Source: a virus. From it: DNA of 48,451 nt. The stretch is taken from IMG/VR virus record IMGVR_UViG_3300006802_000145, positions 1 to 48,451 of that record; one strand, given 5' to 3'. This document shows, one piece after another, positions 28,322 to 35,904 of this stretch (position 1 is the stretch's first letter; every line of letters begins with the position of its first letter). A program made the translations under genes and the position numbers. Under the pieces are notes generated by a model that was given only the letters and a program-made list of their open reading frames with translations, ran no database searches and was not told where the DNA came from.

Positions 28322-29153
28322 ACGCCCACGCTTTTTCATAACACCAAAAACATTGCCAACACCATGCAGTAAAGTCTTTAGTTTGTTTACCTGAACCTAC
28401 ACAAGAACGTGTAATAGGAAACAAGTCTTCCATTAAACCTTCTTCTTTAAATACACCAGCAACAAATCTTTTATTTACATTTATATAAGGTTGATATACG
28501 TTATATGTTATATTAGGTTTGTTTGAAACATCACGTCTTGTTTCACCTTGTATTCTTTCTAAATTTTTAGGAGTATAATTGATTTCAGGAAATCTTTCTT
28601 TTGCATATTTGGCAAATGCCATACGTATTTGTACAGGTGGGTTTGCTGTCATACCATCTAATCTAATAGGTCCTTTAAATTGACTCATAAATTCAGGTAT
28701 TAGTTTATCTAATTGTAAAATCTTTGCAACAGCAGTTACAGACATATTGCCATATAACTTTTGATTTTCTAACATACTATCTCTTGCTTTAGGCCACCAG
28801 CCACCTACTTCTCTATCGTTAAAGTCTTTGATTGTTATGTCATTTAACTTACCATTAGGAAACTTCTTTTGTAAATATTCAACTATTTCTCTAGCTGCGT
28901 CAGCGTCTTTAGGGGCGTTTACGTCATTACACATAAAAGGAAATATTTCTATTTGCGGAAAGTGTTTTAATGTTAAGTATGTTGCTGACGCTGAGTCACA
29001 ACCACCTGATAATGACATAACTATTTGTTTAGGTAAAAAATCATCATCAAAGTCAATATCTTTTAATGCTTGTTCTTTATATGGTGATTTGTTTATTTGT
29101 TCTTTTATATTTGTCCAAAATTCAATTGTTTGATTTCCATATGTTAAGTTCAT
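28293..29153 (-). CDS. PP-loop ATPase, QueC-like with C-terminal Cys cluster
   Basis: 286 residues. PKQIVMSLSGGCDSASATYL has the PP-loop S-G-G-x-D-S (49-54) that adenylates carbonyl substrates with ATP. The C-terminus has Cys251, then CWQCFWC (Cys265, 268, 271), which recalls the four-Cys zinc site of QueC (7-cyano-7-deazaguanine synthase). The middle (SVTAVAKILQLDKLI, GPIRLDGMTANPPVQIRMAF) is not typical QueC, so a relative with another substrate is likely. The start overlaps the radical SAM stop (ATGA), so they are translated together; it is the last gene of the cassette. Confidence 0.75.
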   Translation of the reverse strand: MNLTYGNQTIEFWTNIKEQINKSPYKEQALKDIDFDDDFLPKQIVMSLSGGCDSASATYLTLKHFPQIEIFPFMCNDVNAPKDADAAREIVEYLQKKFPNGKLNDITIKDFNDREVGGWWPKARDSMLENQKLYGNMSVTAVAKILQLDKLIPEFMSQFKGPIRLDGMTANPPVQIRMAFAKYAKERFPEINYTPKNLERIQGETRRDVSNKPNITYNVYQPYINVNKRFVAGVFKEEGLMEDLFPITRSCVGSGKQTKDFTAWCWQCFWCYEKAWAFNLPHTHMA

Positions 29154-29908
29154 TTTAATGCTCCTTGTCTAACTTGTCTCCAACGTTGTAGTTCTGGTGT
29201 AACGTTAAAGTATTCTTCACTCTTTATTTTTTTAACTCTATTCTTGTCACTAGGTACAGCAAAGTTATCATAAGCCTTTTGTACATTTTTTCTTAATTTT
29301 CTACTTCTAGGATCAAAACCTCTATTTGTTTTTACTAATAATAATGTTATGCCTTCTTTATGTGCAATCTCTTTTGCTTGTTCTATTTCATGTTCATTGT
29401 ATCCAAATATTATATATTGCCACACTATAGGGTGACCTGCCTGTACTCCCATTTTCATAGTTTCCCATACTTGTTTAAAATTAGAACCTATACGATACAA
29501 TTCTGATTTCTCATCTAAACCATCAACACCAAAGTACCAACAATTTTCTCCTAGACCATAACTATATGCTTTTTCCCACCACTTCTCATCCATGCCTTTT
29601 GTATTAGTACCATTAGTTGCAACTCTTAAACCTTTACCTAAACCGTCCATCATTTCTAAAAATGCAAGAAAGTCAGGATGATATATTGGGTCTGATATTT
29701 GACCACAAAAGGTTATCTGATTTTCATAATAGTTTAATACTTTTCTAAATTCTGCTTTACCTATATCAAATGATCTTGCTATTCTAGGTAGACCTTCTAC
29801 CTTTTGTCGTAAACATTGTGGGCAACGTAATATACATCTATGTGATAGATCCATATTAGGTGAAGATAGTTTTTGATTTTGAATATAGAAGTCTGTTAAA
29901 TGGCTCAT
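29150..29908 (-). CDS. Radical SAM enzyme
   Basis: 252 residues. MDLSHRCILRCPQCLRQ carries the C-x3-C-x2-C cluster motif (Cys25, 29, 32). FCGQISDPIYHPDFLAFLEMM matches the GG-E-P-like second motif with bound SAM, and LRVATNGTNTKG the TNG motif. WYFGVDGLDEKSELYRIGSNFKQV is the usual catalytic-strand region (VDG instead of xDx). There is no C-terminal SPASM domain here; the next upstream gene encodes a separate SPASM-like protein. It would use a [4Fe-4S] cluster to make a 5'-deoxyadenosyl radical on an unknown substrate. Its start overlaps that gene by 4 bases. Confidence 0.9.
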   Translation of the reverse strand: MSHLTDFYIQNQKLSSPNMDLSHRCILRCPQCLRQKVEGLPRIARSFDIGKAEFRKVLNYYENQITFCGQISDPIYHPDFLAFLEMMDGLGKGLRVATNGTNTKGMDEKWWEKAYSYGLGENCWYFGVDGLDEKSELYRIGSNFKQVWETMKMGVQAGHPIVWQYIIFGYNEHEIEQAKEIAHKEGITLLLVKTNRGFDPRSRKLRKNVQKAYDNFAVPSDKNRVKKIKSEEYFNVTPELQRWRQVRQGALK

Positions 29909-30228
29909 TTTTTATAAGTATCTTTTTCTAAATTACCACACTTGTATTGGCATTGTTTCAAAGCACAACTTGGATTATTTATTAGCGTATCAAAGAAGTG
30001 TTCCCACTCTTTAGATCCATATATATCTTCTAACTTGTCAACATTTTTTAGTGCAAGGTGATCGTCTTTTAAATGAAAGACTTCCGTTACACCGTGATCG
30101 TTTTTAGGATCATCTAACCAACAACAAGGTAACATATAACCATCAGATGTATAGGCTGCTGGTTTATGATAACTTTTAGGTTGATATGTTAAACATCTAG
30201 GTTTAATTTTTATATCTTTAGGATTCAT
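29905..30228 (-). CDS. Stand-alone SPASM-like iron-sulfur domain protein
   Basis: 107 residues from ATG 30228 (an upstream ATG at 30255 would put the start inside the promoter). PRCLTYQPKSYHKPAAYTSDGYMLPCCWLDD resembles the C-terminal SPASM/twitch module of radical SAM enzymes (GxxxPCCW), and NNPSCALKQCQYKCGNLEKD adds three Cys. In usual enzymes this domain is fused to the radical SAM barrel; here it is a separate gene just upstream of a barrel without one, with coupled translation. It may supply auxiliary clusters in trans. The -10 lies 6 bases from the ATG, so the mRNA is probably leaderless. Confidence 0.75.
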   Translation of the reverse strand: MNPKDIKIKPRCLTYQPKSYHKPAAYTSDGYMLPCCWLDDPKNDHGVTEVFHLKDDHLALKNVDKLEDIYGSKEWEHFFDTLINNPSCALKQCQYKCGNLEKDTYKK

Positions 30229-30234
30229 TTTTAT

Positions 30235-30263
30235 ATTGTAACACAATCTTAACATAAAGTCAA
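30235..30263 (-). promoter_or_regulatory. Internal sigma70-type promoter of the cassette, leaderless spacing
   Basis: On the minus strand TTGACT (30263-30258), 17 bases, TACAAT (30240-30235), then 6 bases to ATG 30228. It drives the SPASM-like, radical SAM and PP-loop genes independently of the two upstream genes. Confidence 0.75.
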
Positions 30264-30264
30264 G

Positions 30265-31686
30265 CTAGTAATACTCCTTTAGTTCAGGAAATACATCAAA
30301 TAAATTGTACTCCCATTTAGTTCCCTTGTAACGTTCATCTATTTGTAATAAGTATTTAATTGTTTCTTTATAGTCATACCCATTATTGTCTTCTCGTAAT
30401 ACTTGTTGTATATCTGGCCACTTTTCATATTTAGGTATCAGTTCTTGTTTGAGTTTATCAGGCAATACGTTTGCAGCTAATTTTTCGGGACTTCTTATAT
30501 TAGACCAGTTTATCATAGAGCCTCTTTCCCTTTTTTCAAATATATCAATATTTTTGTCGTACCATTCAGGCAACTCATAAAATCTAAGCACACTTAAAAA
30601 CGATATAGCGCCATTAATATTTATTTTTACATTAGGGTACTTTCTAACGGTCTTAATGTTATTAACAATCTCATCCCAATTTGATCTTCTTCTAATATAG
30701 TTATTATATATTCCTACACTATCAAGTGATACGGTAAACTCAAATAAACCAAACTTAGGAATAAAATCTGTAACTTTCATTTTATCCATATTCATAGTTT
30801 GCATATTTGTCTGAAATTTTAAAAGCATTTTTTGACAATCATCAGGCGCCTTTTCTACCAATTTTTCAAGTAACTTATAATATGGTTTCATAACTAATGG
30901 TTCACCACCTATAAGTTTCATTGCATAGATGTAAGGTGCTATATCTACTACCTGATCTGATATTTTATCTAAACTATCATTATCTAAATTAAATGATACT
31001 CCTGCTCTAGCATACTTTTGTAATTTTTGTGAATATATGGTTTGATTATCTAATGCCTTGTGTTGTATTGTTTCTATTCTTTTTGTTGAATCCCAAGGAT
31101 GGCACATAAAACAATCAAGGTTACATTTGTTACCATATACTTTTATCTGTACCTCAAAACATCTATCTTTTATATGACCTCTCAAATCTTCTTGGTATCT
31201 TCTTACAGATTTTTTTAGTTCAGGCCATATAAGTGAATCATTAGTTTGTATTTTAAGTGCAGCTTGTCGCCTTGATCTTCCGTATAGTTTTTCTTGTTTT
31301 CTACAAGTTCTACACCATTCATTTGTAAGTTTTAAATCAGAATTTTCATCTAGCATTTCTGCTCTTAACTTGTTTAGATTTTCATTATTTTCAAACCAAT
31401 CTCTAAATGTAACGTCATGTATTTTAGGTGCTAAATGATCGTTGTTTAATTCAGCCCAAGAGCATGGTGCATATCTGCCTCTTGTATTGGTGTATAACAT
31501 TTGAAAGGGAGCGCTACAGAAAAACATTTTTTGATCTTTGATTTTTTGTTCAAACTCACCATCACTCCAAGGTTTCATACAACCTGCTTGAAACCATTGA
31601 CTAGTATCAACTTTACCATCGCCAAGATATTTGTCGCCTGGACCACCTTTTGTTAGATGTGATTTATCTTTTGTATCTTTTGTCAT
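30265..31686 (-). CDS. Twitch-domain radical SAM protein
   Basis: 473 residues. The N-terminal half has a twitch/SPASM-like region: FFCSAPFQMLYTNTRGRYAPCSW (Cys57, 75) and NEWCRTCRKQE (Cys125, 128). The barrel begins at about 178 with VYGNKCNLDCFMC, cluster Cys188, 192, 195. KLIGGEPLVMKPYYKLLEKLV is the GGEP SAM-binding motif, and LFEFTVSLDSVGIYNNYIRR the conserved strand with S-x-D-S. Having the auxiliary domain before the barrel is the order of a known family of twitch radical SAM proteins found in marine phages and bacteria. The substrate is unknown. It overlaps the nitroreductase end by 23 bases. Confidence 0.9.
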   Translation of the reverse strand: MTKDTKDKSHLTKGGPGDKYLGDGKVDTSQWFQAGCMKPWSDGEFEQKIKDQKMFFCSAPFQMLYTNTRGRYAPCSWAELNNDHLAPKIHDVTFRDWFENNENLNKLRAEMLDENSDLKLTNEWCRTCRKQEKLYGRSRRQAALKIQTNDSLIWPELKKSVRRYQEDLRGHIKDRCFEVQIKVYGNKCNLDCFMCHPWDSTKRIETIQHKALDNQTIYSQKLQKYARAGVSFNLDNDSLDKISDQVVDIAPYIYAMKLIGGEPLVMKPYYKLLEKLVEKAPDDCQKMLLKFQTNMQTMNMDKMKVTDFIPKFGLFEFTVSLDSVGIYNNYIRRRSNWDEIVNNIKTVRKYPNVKININGAISFLSVLRFYELPEWYDKNIDIFEKRERGSMINWSNIRSPEKLAANVLPDKLKQELIPKYEKWPDIQQVLREDNNGYDYKETIKYLLQIDERYKGTKWEYNLFDVFPELKEYY

Positions 31687-32449
31687 TTATATACACTTCA
31701 ATTTTTTCAAACCCATAGTGATAATTTTTATATAGGTCTTCATTTAACATAGATGGGAAAGTCCATCTCTTATCTTCATCGCCATGTTTACCTTCTTTGA
31801 TACTTATGTCTTTATTAAGTACTTCAGGATGTTCTAATCTATCCATATCTGGATGAGGATATCCTACACCCACAAGTAGTTTAGGTTCTGACTCTAGTTT
31901 TAATAATTTTTGTACATTATCGCCTTTTACATCTCTTTCAAAGGCACTACAATAACCTGTTTTATATCCTAGTAAAGCTGCAGCCATAACTAATTGACCA
32001 GATGATATACCTATTGATGTATTCTTTTGTTCTTCTAAAGTATCTATTGCTATTTTAGTTGCGTTTGGTTGTGTAGCAACAATGTGTGTACCACTTCTTA
32101 TATTTTTAGTTTCATCACAATACACAAAAACAACAGGCGCTAGTATTTGTGAATTTGTTACAGCATATCTATGATCGGTAACAAACTTCTTTTTAGTATC
32201 TGTAAATATTTTATCTGTTTGAGTATTTGTTTGAAAAGTAAATAACTTTGTTCGGTTATAGATTTTTCTTATAACATTAGGATTAGTATATACTCTTAAA
32301 CTATAATGTGTTTCATTTTGCTTTGATGGTGAGTTAGCTGCAACATAGATAAGTGTTTCTAAATCTTCCTCTGATACAGGTTTAGTCAAATCATAATTAC
32401 GCTGTGCTTTTTTACATACATCAATAGCATTCTTTATTTCATCATTCAT
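31664..32449 (-). CDS. Nitroreductase-family flavoprotein
   Basis: 261 residues from ATG 32449; the frame is open much further upstream, but that part is a shadow of the gene on the other strand. NDEIKNAIDVCKKAQRNYDLTKPVSEEDLETLIYVAANSPSKQNETHYSLRVY is the typical FMN-binding start (RxxR-like, A-x-x-SPSxxNxxxxxF/Y). NTSIGISSGQLVMAAALLGYKTGYCSAF is the second FMN-binding helix region, and PKLLVGVGYPHPDMDRLEH the C-terminal strand (vGyp). Such enzymes reduce nitro groups, quinones or dehydrogenate peptides. Expression should start at an AATAAATA 5 bases upstream; no Shine-Dalgarno sequence is seen. Confidence 0.85.
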   Translation of the reverse strand: MNDEIKNAIDVCKKAQRNYDLTKPVSEEDLETLIYVAANSPSKQNETHYSLRVYTNPNVIRKIYNRTKLFTFQTNTQTDKIFTDTKKKFVTDHRYAVTNSQILAPVVFVYCDETKNIRSGTHIVATQPNATKIAIDTLEEQKNTSIGISSGQLVMAAALLGYKTGYCSAFERDVKGDNVQKLLKLESEPKLLVGVGYPHPDMDRLEHPEVLNKDISIKEGKHGDEDKRWTFPSMLNEDLYKNYHYGFEKIEVYINDKRYKR

Positions 32450-32454
32450 ATGCC

Positions 32455-32469
32455 TATTTATTATAAATA
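32455..32469. promoter_or_regulatory. Divergent late promoters between the cassette and the pstS side
   Basis: The plus strand has a perfect TATAAATA (32462-32469), leading to the gene at 32529. The minus strand has AATAAATA (32462-32455) placed 5 bases before the nitroreductase ATG at 32449. Their first bases overlap, so the two promoters lie back to back. Confidence 0.7.
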
Positions 32470-32528
32470 TAACTAATATAATCTTATATTTACATTCCCG
32501 AACATTGCAGATAACTAGGAGGTAGTCT

Positions 32529-32786
32529 ATGCCAAAGAAGCATAAGAAAATAACTATATCCTCTCTAAAAAAGAAGGCACCTAAAGTACCTCCTTTCACG
32601 TGTATAAAGATTGACAATGTTATAAGTAAATTAGAGAAGATAGTAGATAAGAAAAAAGCGTTAGATAAGAAACAATTAAAAGAATTAGTAAAGAAACTTG
32701 AGGTATTAAGGGACGCCAATGATAAACTACGTGATAGTGGGATATATTGGTATGAAAAATTAAAACACTTATTAAAAACGAGGTAG
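32529..32786 (+). CDS. Small Lys-rich coiled-coil protein (85 aa)
   Basis: 85 residues, about a third Lys. The N-terminal PKKHKKITISSLKKKAPKVPPFTCIKID is basic and the rest is a continuous charged helix (VISKLEKIVDKKKALDKKQLKELVKKLEVLRDANDKL). It may bind nucleic acid. It has a perfect late octamer upstream and ribosome site TAGGAGGT. No family is recognised. Confidence 0.7.
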   Translation: MPKKHKKITISSLKKKAPKVPPFTCIKIDNVISKLEKIVDKKKALDKKQLKELVKKLEVLRDANDKLRDSGIYWYEKLKHLLKTR

Positions 32787-32796
32787 GAGGTCTTCT

Positions 32797-32874
32797 ATGA
32801 ATTATTATTTTACAGGTGCTCTTATAATATTGTTTATTTTGTTTACTTTATTTGTTACACCCTACCCATATTAA
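32797..32874 (+). CDS. Tiny single-span membrane peptide (25 aa)
   Basis: ATG 32797 follows a strong ribosome site GTAGGAGGT. The product is almost only a transmembrane helix (FTGALIILFILFTLFVTPYPY). It could be a holin-like or regulatory peptide. Because it is so short the evidence rests on the ribosome site and hydrophobic content. Confidence 0.45.
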   Translation: MNYYFTGALIILFILFTLFVTPYPY

Positions 32875-32889
32875 AGTTTTGTTACAATC

Positions 32890-32958
32890 GGTTTTCCTAT
32901 GTTAAATACTAGCGATAGTTATTAAACTATCAATCTCTAAAGTAAAACATAGGAAACC
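32890..32958 (+). promoter_or_regulatory. Structured leader of pstS (nested inverted repeats)
   Basis: GGTTTTCCTATGTT (32890-32903) is complementary, with one bulged T, to AACATAGGAAACC (32946-32958). Inside it GATAGTT (32914-32920) pairs with AACTATC (32925-32931) over a 4-base loop. The outer repeat covers the bases just before the pstS ATG at 32962, including the AGGAAA ribosome site, so pairing would hide it. It may be an RNA switch or a protein operator. No clear Pho box is seen. Confidence 0.6.
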
Positions 32959-32961
32959 TAG

Positions 32962-33894
32962 ATGAGAAAATTATTATTCAGTTTAATTATGATTTTGATG
33001 ACAACTACATTATATGCAAGGGATCAAATTAACATTGTTGGTTCTTCAACAGTTTATCCATTTTCAACAGTAGTCGCAGAAAGATTTGGTAAGTCAGGTA
33101 AGTTTCAAACACCTGTCATTGAATCAACTGGTACTGGTGGTGGAATGAAACTATTTTGTAAAGGCATTGGTACAAACACACCAGATATGTCAAACGCAAG
33201 TAGAAAAATAAAACCAAAAGAAGTTAAACTTTGTAAAGATAATGGTGTTACCGATATTACACAAGTGATTGTAGGTTTAGATGGTATTGCTTTTACAAGT
33301 TCAGTACAAGGCAAACAATATAACTTTACAAAAAAACAACTTTGGGAAGCGATGGCTGATCTAGGATCAAAACCAACTAAATGGTCAGATATTGATCCTT
33401 CTTTACCAGACATTAAAATAGCAATACTTACACCACCTGCTACAAGTGGTACAAGGGATGCTTGGAATGATCTAGTAATGAAAAAAGGATGTCCTGAAAC
33501 TATAAAAGGCAAAGAATGTTTTTTATTAAGAGAAGATGGTGCAGTAATTGAAGTCGGTGAAAATGATACTTTGATTATTAACAAACTTGTAGGTGAACCA
33601 ACATACTTTGGTATATTTGGTTTTAGTTATTACGATAATTCAAAAGATAAAGTTCAAGCACATACAATTGAAGATGTTAAAATATCTTTATCATCAATAC
33701 AAGATGGTTCTTATCCAATAAGTCGACCATTATACTTTTATGTAAAAAATCAACACATTGATGTAATACCAGGTATTGAGGAATTTGTAAAAGAGTTTAC
33801 ATCTAAAAGAGCTGCAGGTAAAAGAGGTTATCTTTTAGATTTAGGATTAGTACCTTTGAAAAGTTTAGATGAATCTATTTCTAAAGTAGAATAA
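32962..33894 (+). CDS. pstS: PstS phosphate-binding protein
   Basis: 310 residues. Signal peptide RKLLFSLIMILMTTTLYA, then DQINIVGSSTVYPFSTVVAERFG, the phosphate-binding GSSTVYPF start. STGTGGGMKLFCKG and SNASRKIKPKE carry ligand contacts; PPATSGTRDAWNDLV is the second loop (SGTRD). It is the periplasmic receptor of the Pst ABC transporter. The phage has no pstCAB here, so it would use the host transporter. PstS carried by marine T4-type phages is well known and linked to low phosphate. It ends before a bidirectional terminator. Confidence 0.95.
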   Translation: MRKLLFSLIMILMTTTLYARDQINIVGSSTVYPFSTVVAERFGKSGKFQTPVIESTGTGGGMKLFCKGIGTNTPDMSNASRKIKPKEVKLCKDNGVTDITQVIVGLDGIAFTSSVQGKQYNFTKKQLWEAMADLGSKPTKWSDIDPSLPDIKIAILTPPATSGTRDAWNDLVMKKGCPETIKGKECFLLREDGAVIEVGENDTLIINKLVGEPTYFGIFGFSYYDNSKDKVQAHTIEDVKISLSSIQDGSYPISRPLYFYVKNQHIDVIPGIEEFVKEFTSKRAAGKRGYLLDLGLVPLKSLDESISKVE

Positions 33895-33918
33895 AAAAAA
33901 GGGCGCCAAAAGGCGCCC
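33893..33918. terminator. Bidirectional intrinsic terminator
   Basis: GGGCGCC (33901-33907), AAAA, GGCGCCC (33912-33918), preceded by eight A residues. For the minus strand this is a perfect stem followed by an eight-U run, so it ends the serine hydrolase operon. For the plus strand it is a strong hairpin directly after the pstS stop. Confidence 0.85.
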
Positions 33919-33939
33919 CTAACAAACAACAAAGGTATT

Positions 33940-35244
33940 TTATAATTTTTCGTGTACCAACTTCATCCAATTATAATTTCTATGGATTGCCATTGTGCTA
34001 ATGATTTTATTATTTTCAAAATCAATTGTAATTGTTTGACCACCAAAACCATCTAATATGAATATTGGTTTATCTCTCTTACCAGAGATACCCATATGAA
34101 ATTGACCACCGTATGATTTAGTGTGTGAAAATGCGTCTGTTGTATTTGCATTATTAGTTTTACCTTTTTTAATTCTGTTTTCATGTAAAGATTTTAAATA
34201 TTGACCTTCACAAGTATTGTTGTTCCAATCATCTAACATTGCAACAGCAACTCTCATATAATCATATCTGGTTAGGTACATTCCATAATTTATAGACAAG
34301 TCAGATTTTTTAGATTCACTAGGTTGTTTCATCACAACATTATATTCAATACCAATTTTATTTTGAAATATATCTTTTAACATTTTTTTGTATTCTTTAG
34401 CACCCATAGTTGACATAACATAACTAGCAAAAACGTTTGTATTTAAATTTGCATAGTGATATTTGTTTTTACCAGGTGTAGTATTTTTTAATTCTTTTTT
34501 TGCAATACTATTTACTGACCATCTATTAGACCATCTTTTTGAATTTTTAAAACTACCACCACCTTTGTTATCAACATATTTTTGTGAACCTGACGCCATA
34601 TTAAGCACGTTAATTATAGGTTGATTTTCAAATAAAGTATTTTCTAATACATCCCAGTTCATAGTTTCATGTATACCATTAACATATCCTCTACAAAGAG
34701 CATGCCCGTATATATATGACATAATTGATTTACCCATAGAGTTTGAAACATACAAAGAATTGTTTTTAAATATTTTACCAAATCTATCTTTAGGTGTAAT
34801 TTGATCTATTACTATCTCACCATCAACATACATAAGGTAACTTAATAGAGCAGTTTTTTGAAATGCCTTTGTAACTTTCTCATCTTCTGTAAGATTAAAA
34901 GTAAACTCTTTATAATTTTTTGATTTCTTTATAACGATTTTGTGTTTTTCTTTTACTGGTTCGTTAATATATTTTTTTAGATATTTTTTTAATATCCTAT
35001 AATCTGGATTTGCATCCCAAGGTATTTCAGATGAAGTGCCATTTTCGTAACCTTTCCAAGGTGTATTCTTTGTATTCTTACCTGATACTTTTTTTATTTC
35101 TAATGTTTCGCCATCACAACCATTGATGTACCATATCTGACTATATTTTTGTTCATGTTTACAAACGTCATGTTCTTCAGCGAATACAGCAGCGGCAGAA
35201 AATATAAATGAAAATATTAATATTGTTATCCAAAGTCTAAACAT
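33940..35244 (-). CDS. Secreted beta-lactamase-fold serine hydrolase
   Basis: 434 residues. Signal peptide LWITILIFSFIFSAAAVFA. VSNSMGKSIMSYIYG holds the S-x-x-K motif (Ser169, Lys172), and YHYANLNTNVFA the Y-x-N motif (Tyr264, Asn266), the two active-site boxes of class C beta-lactamase / esterase / DD-peptidase relatives; YGGQFHMG and DGFGGQTITID fill the last strand. The family includes 6-aminohexanoate hydrolases, esterases and D-amino-acid peptidases. In the periplasm it could trim envelope peptides or hydrolyse an amide. It is the last gene of a minus-strand operon, and a good terminator follows. Confidence 0.85.
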   Translation of the reverse strand: MFRLWITILIFSFIFSAAAVFAEEHDVCKHEQKYSQIWYINGCDGETLEIKKVSGKNTKNTPWKGYENGTSSEIPWDANPDYRILKKYLKKYINEPVKEKHKIVIKKSKNYKEFTFNLTEDEKVTKAFQKTALLSYLMYVDGEIVIDQITPKDRFGKIFKNNSLYVSNSMGKSIMSYIYGHALCRGYVNGIHETMNWDVLENTLFENQPIINVLNMASGSQKYVDNKGGGSFKNSKRWSNRWSVNSIAKKELKNTTPGKNKYHYANLNTNVFASYVMSTMGAKEYKKMLKDIFQNKIGIEYNVVMKQPSESKKSDLSINYGMYLTRYDYMRVAVAMLDDWNNNTCEGQYLKSLHENRIKKGKTNNANTTDAFSHTKSYGGQFHMGISGKRDKPIFILDGFGGQTITIDFENNKIISTMAIHRNYNWMKLVHEKL

Positions 35245-35522
35245 TATATTCCCATCCCTTCTAATCTAAAATCTACAACAGGTACAAAGTCGTAAGCGTA
35301 TTCTTCATCCTCACCCATAGGACCTGACATCTTAACAACACAATCATTTTTCTTTCTGTTGTCAAAGAAAGTTTGTAAAGCAAGTTTTAAACTATCTGCC
35401 ATTTGTTGATGTACAGATACGTTAAACTTCGTAAACAAAGTACCACAACAAATTGTAATACCATCAGCAGACTCTGCCCTTGCAATGTTCATTATATCTT
35501 TTTTCAATTGTGTATCTTTCAT
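35244..35522 (-). CDS. Hypothetical protein (92 aa)
   Basis: 92 residues, soluble. Begins MKDTQLKKDIMNIARAESADG; TICCGTLFTKFNVSVHQQMADSLKLALQTFFDNRK follows; the acidic GPMGEDEEYAYDFVPVVDF ends it. Shares a base with the start of the serine hydrolase gene (stop/start overlap), so they are coupled. The family is unknown. Confidence 0.65.
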   Translation of the reverse strand: MKDTQLKKDIMNIARAESADGITICCGTLFTKFNVSVHQQMADSLKLALQTFFDNRKKNDCVVKMSGPMGEDEEYAYDFVPVVDFRLEGMGI

Positions 35523-35526
35523 AGTG

Positions 35527-35655
35527 TTATATCTCCCTTTTAGTTTTCATTATTTGTATTACTTCAAATAAAGATTTTGTTTTAAGTAATTTGTTTCCGT
35601 AAGCAAGTCTTTTTTCAAGTTTCTTAATTGCAGTTTTTAACTCTTTATTATTCAT
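35527..35655 (-). CDS. Small basic protein (42 aa)
   Basis: ATG at 35655, stop TAA at 35529-35527. The helix KELKTAIKKLEKRLAYGNKLLKTKSLFEVIQIM is basic. It fits exactly between its neighbours (start adjacent to the preceding stop). No family is known. Confidence 0.5.
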   Translation of the reverse strand: MNNKELKTAIKKLEKRLAYGNKLLKTKSLFEVIQIMKTKREI

Positions 35656-35892
35656 TTATTTGTTTTGTAATGCGATTGTTATTAAACCAGATACTATACC
35701 TGTTAAGGCCATCATAGCACCTATCATAAAGTTATTTGCTTCGATAGCACCAACAGATCCTACCATACTGAATAAAAATACAATAGCAGTAACTAATGAT
35801 ATGTTTTCTTTTATTTTTTTCATAATTTCTTCCTTATATCTCAACTGATTGTAAGCTTCAATTTGATTAAGTGCTTGTTTTTGTAGTGTCAT
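35656..35892 (-). CDS. Two-span membrane protein with two possible starts (holin-like)
   Basis: 78 residues from ATG 35892, or 55 from ATG 35823 (MKKIKENISLVTAIVFLFSM). Both ATGs have good ribosome sites (AAGGAG and AAGGAAG). LVTAIVFLFSMVGSVGAI and FMIGAMMALTGIVSGLITIAL are two hydrophobic helices. A short two-span protein with a dual start recalls holin/antiholin pairs, though it is not next to a lysin. A cytoplasmic N-terminal helix would distinguish the long form. The function is inferred. Confidence 0.65.
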   Translation of the reverse strand: MTLQKQALNQIEAYNQLRYKEEIMKKIKENISLVTAIVFLFSMVGSVGAIEANNFMIGAMMALTGIVSGLITIALQNK

Positions 35893-35904
35893 AGTGTTTT
35901 CTCC

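Noticed and set aside
28293-29908. A complete deazaguanine (preQ0) DNA modification pathway
   Set aside because: The PP-loop protein is only QueC-like and no FolE, QueD, clear QueE or DpdA-type gene is present in the window, so the name queC was not used.
32450-32719. N-terminal extension of the nitroreductase (about 90 residues)
   Set aside because: It is antisense to the gene at 32529 and would include the divergent promoter region; the family start is at 32449.
32881-32961. Pho box before pstS
   Set aside because: No pair of CTGTCAT-like repeats at the right spacing was found; the region is better described by inverted repeats.
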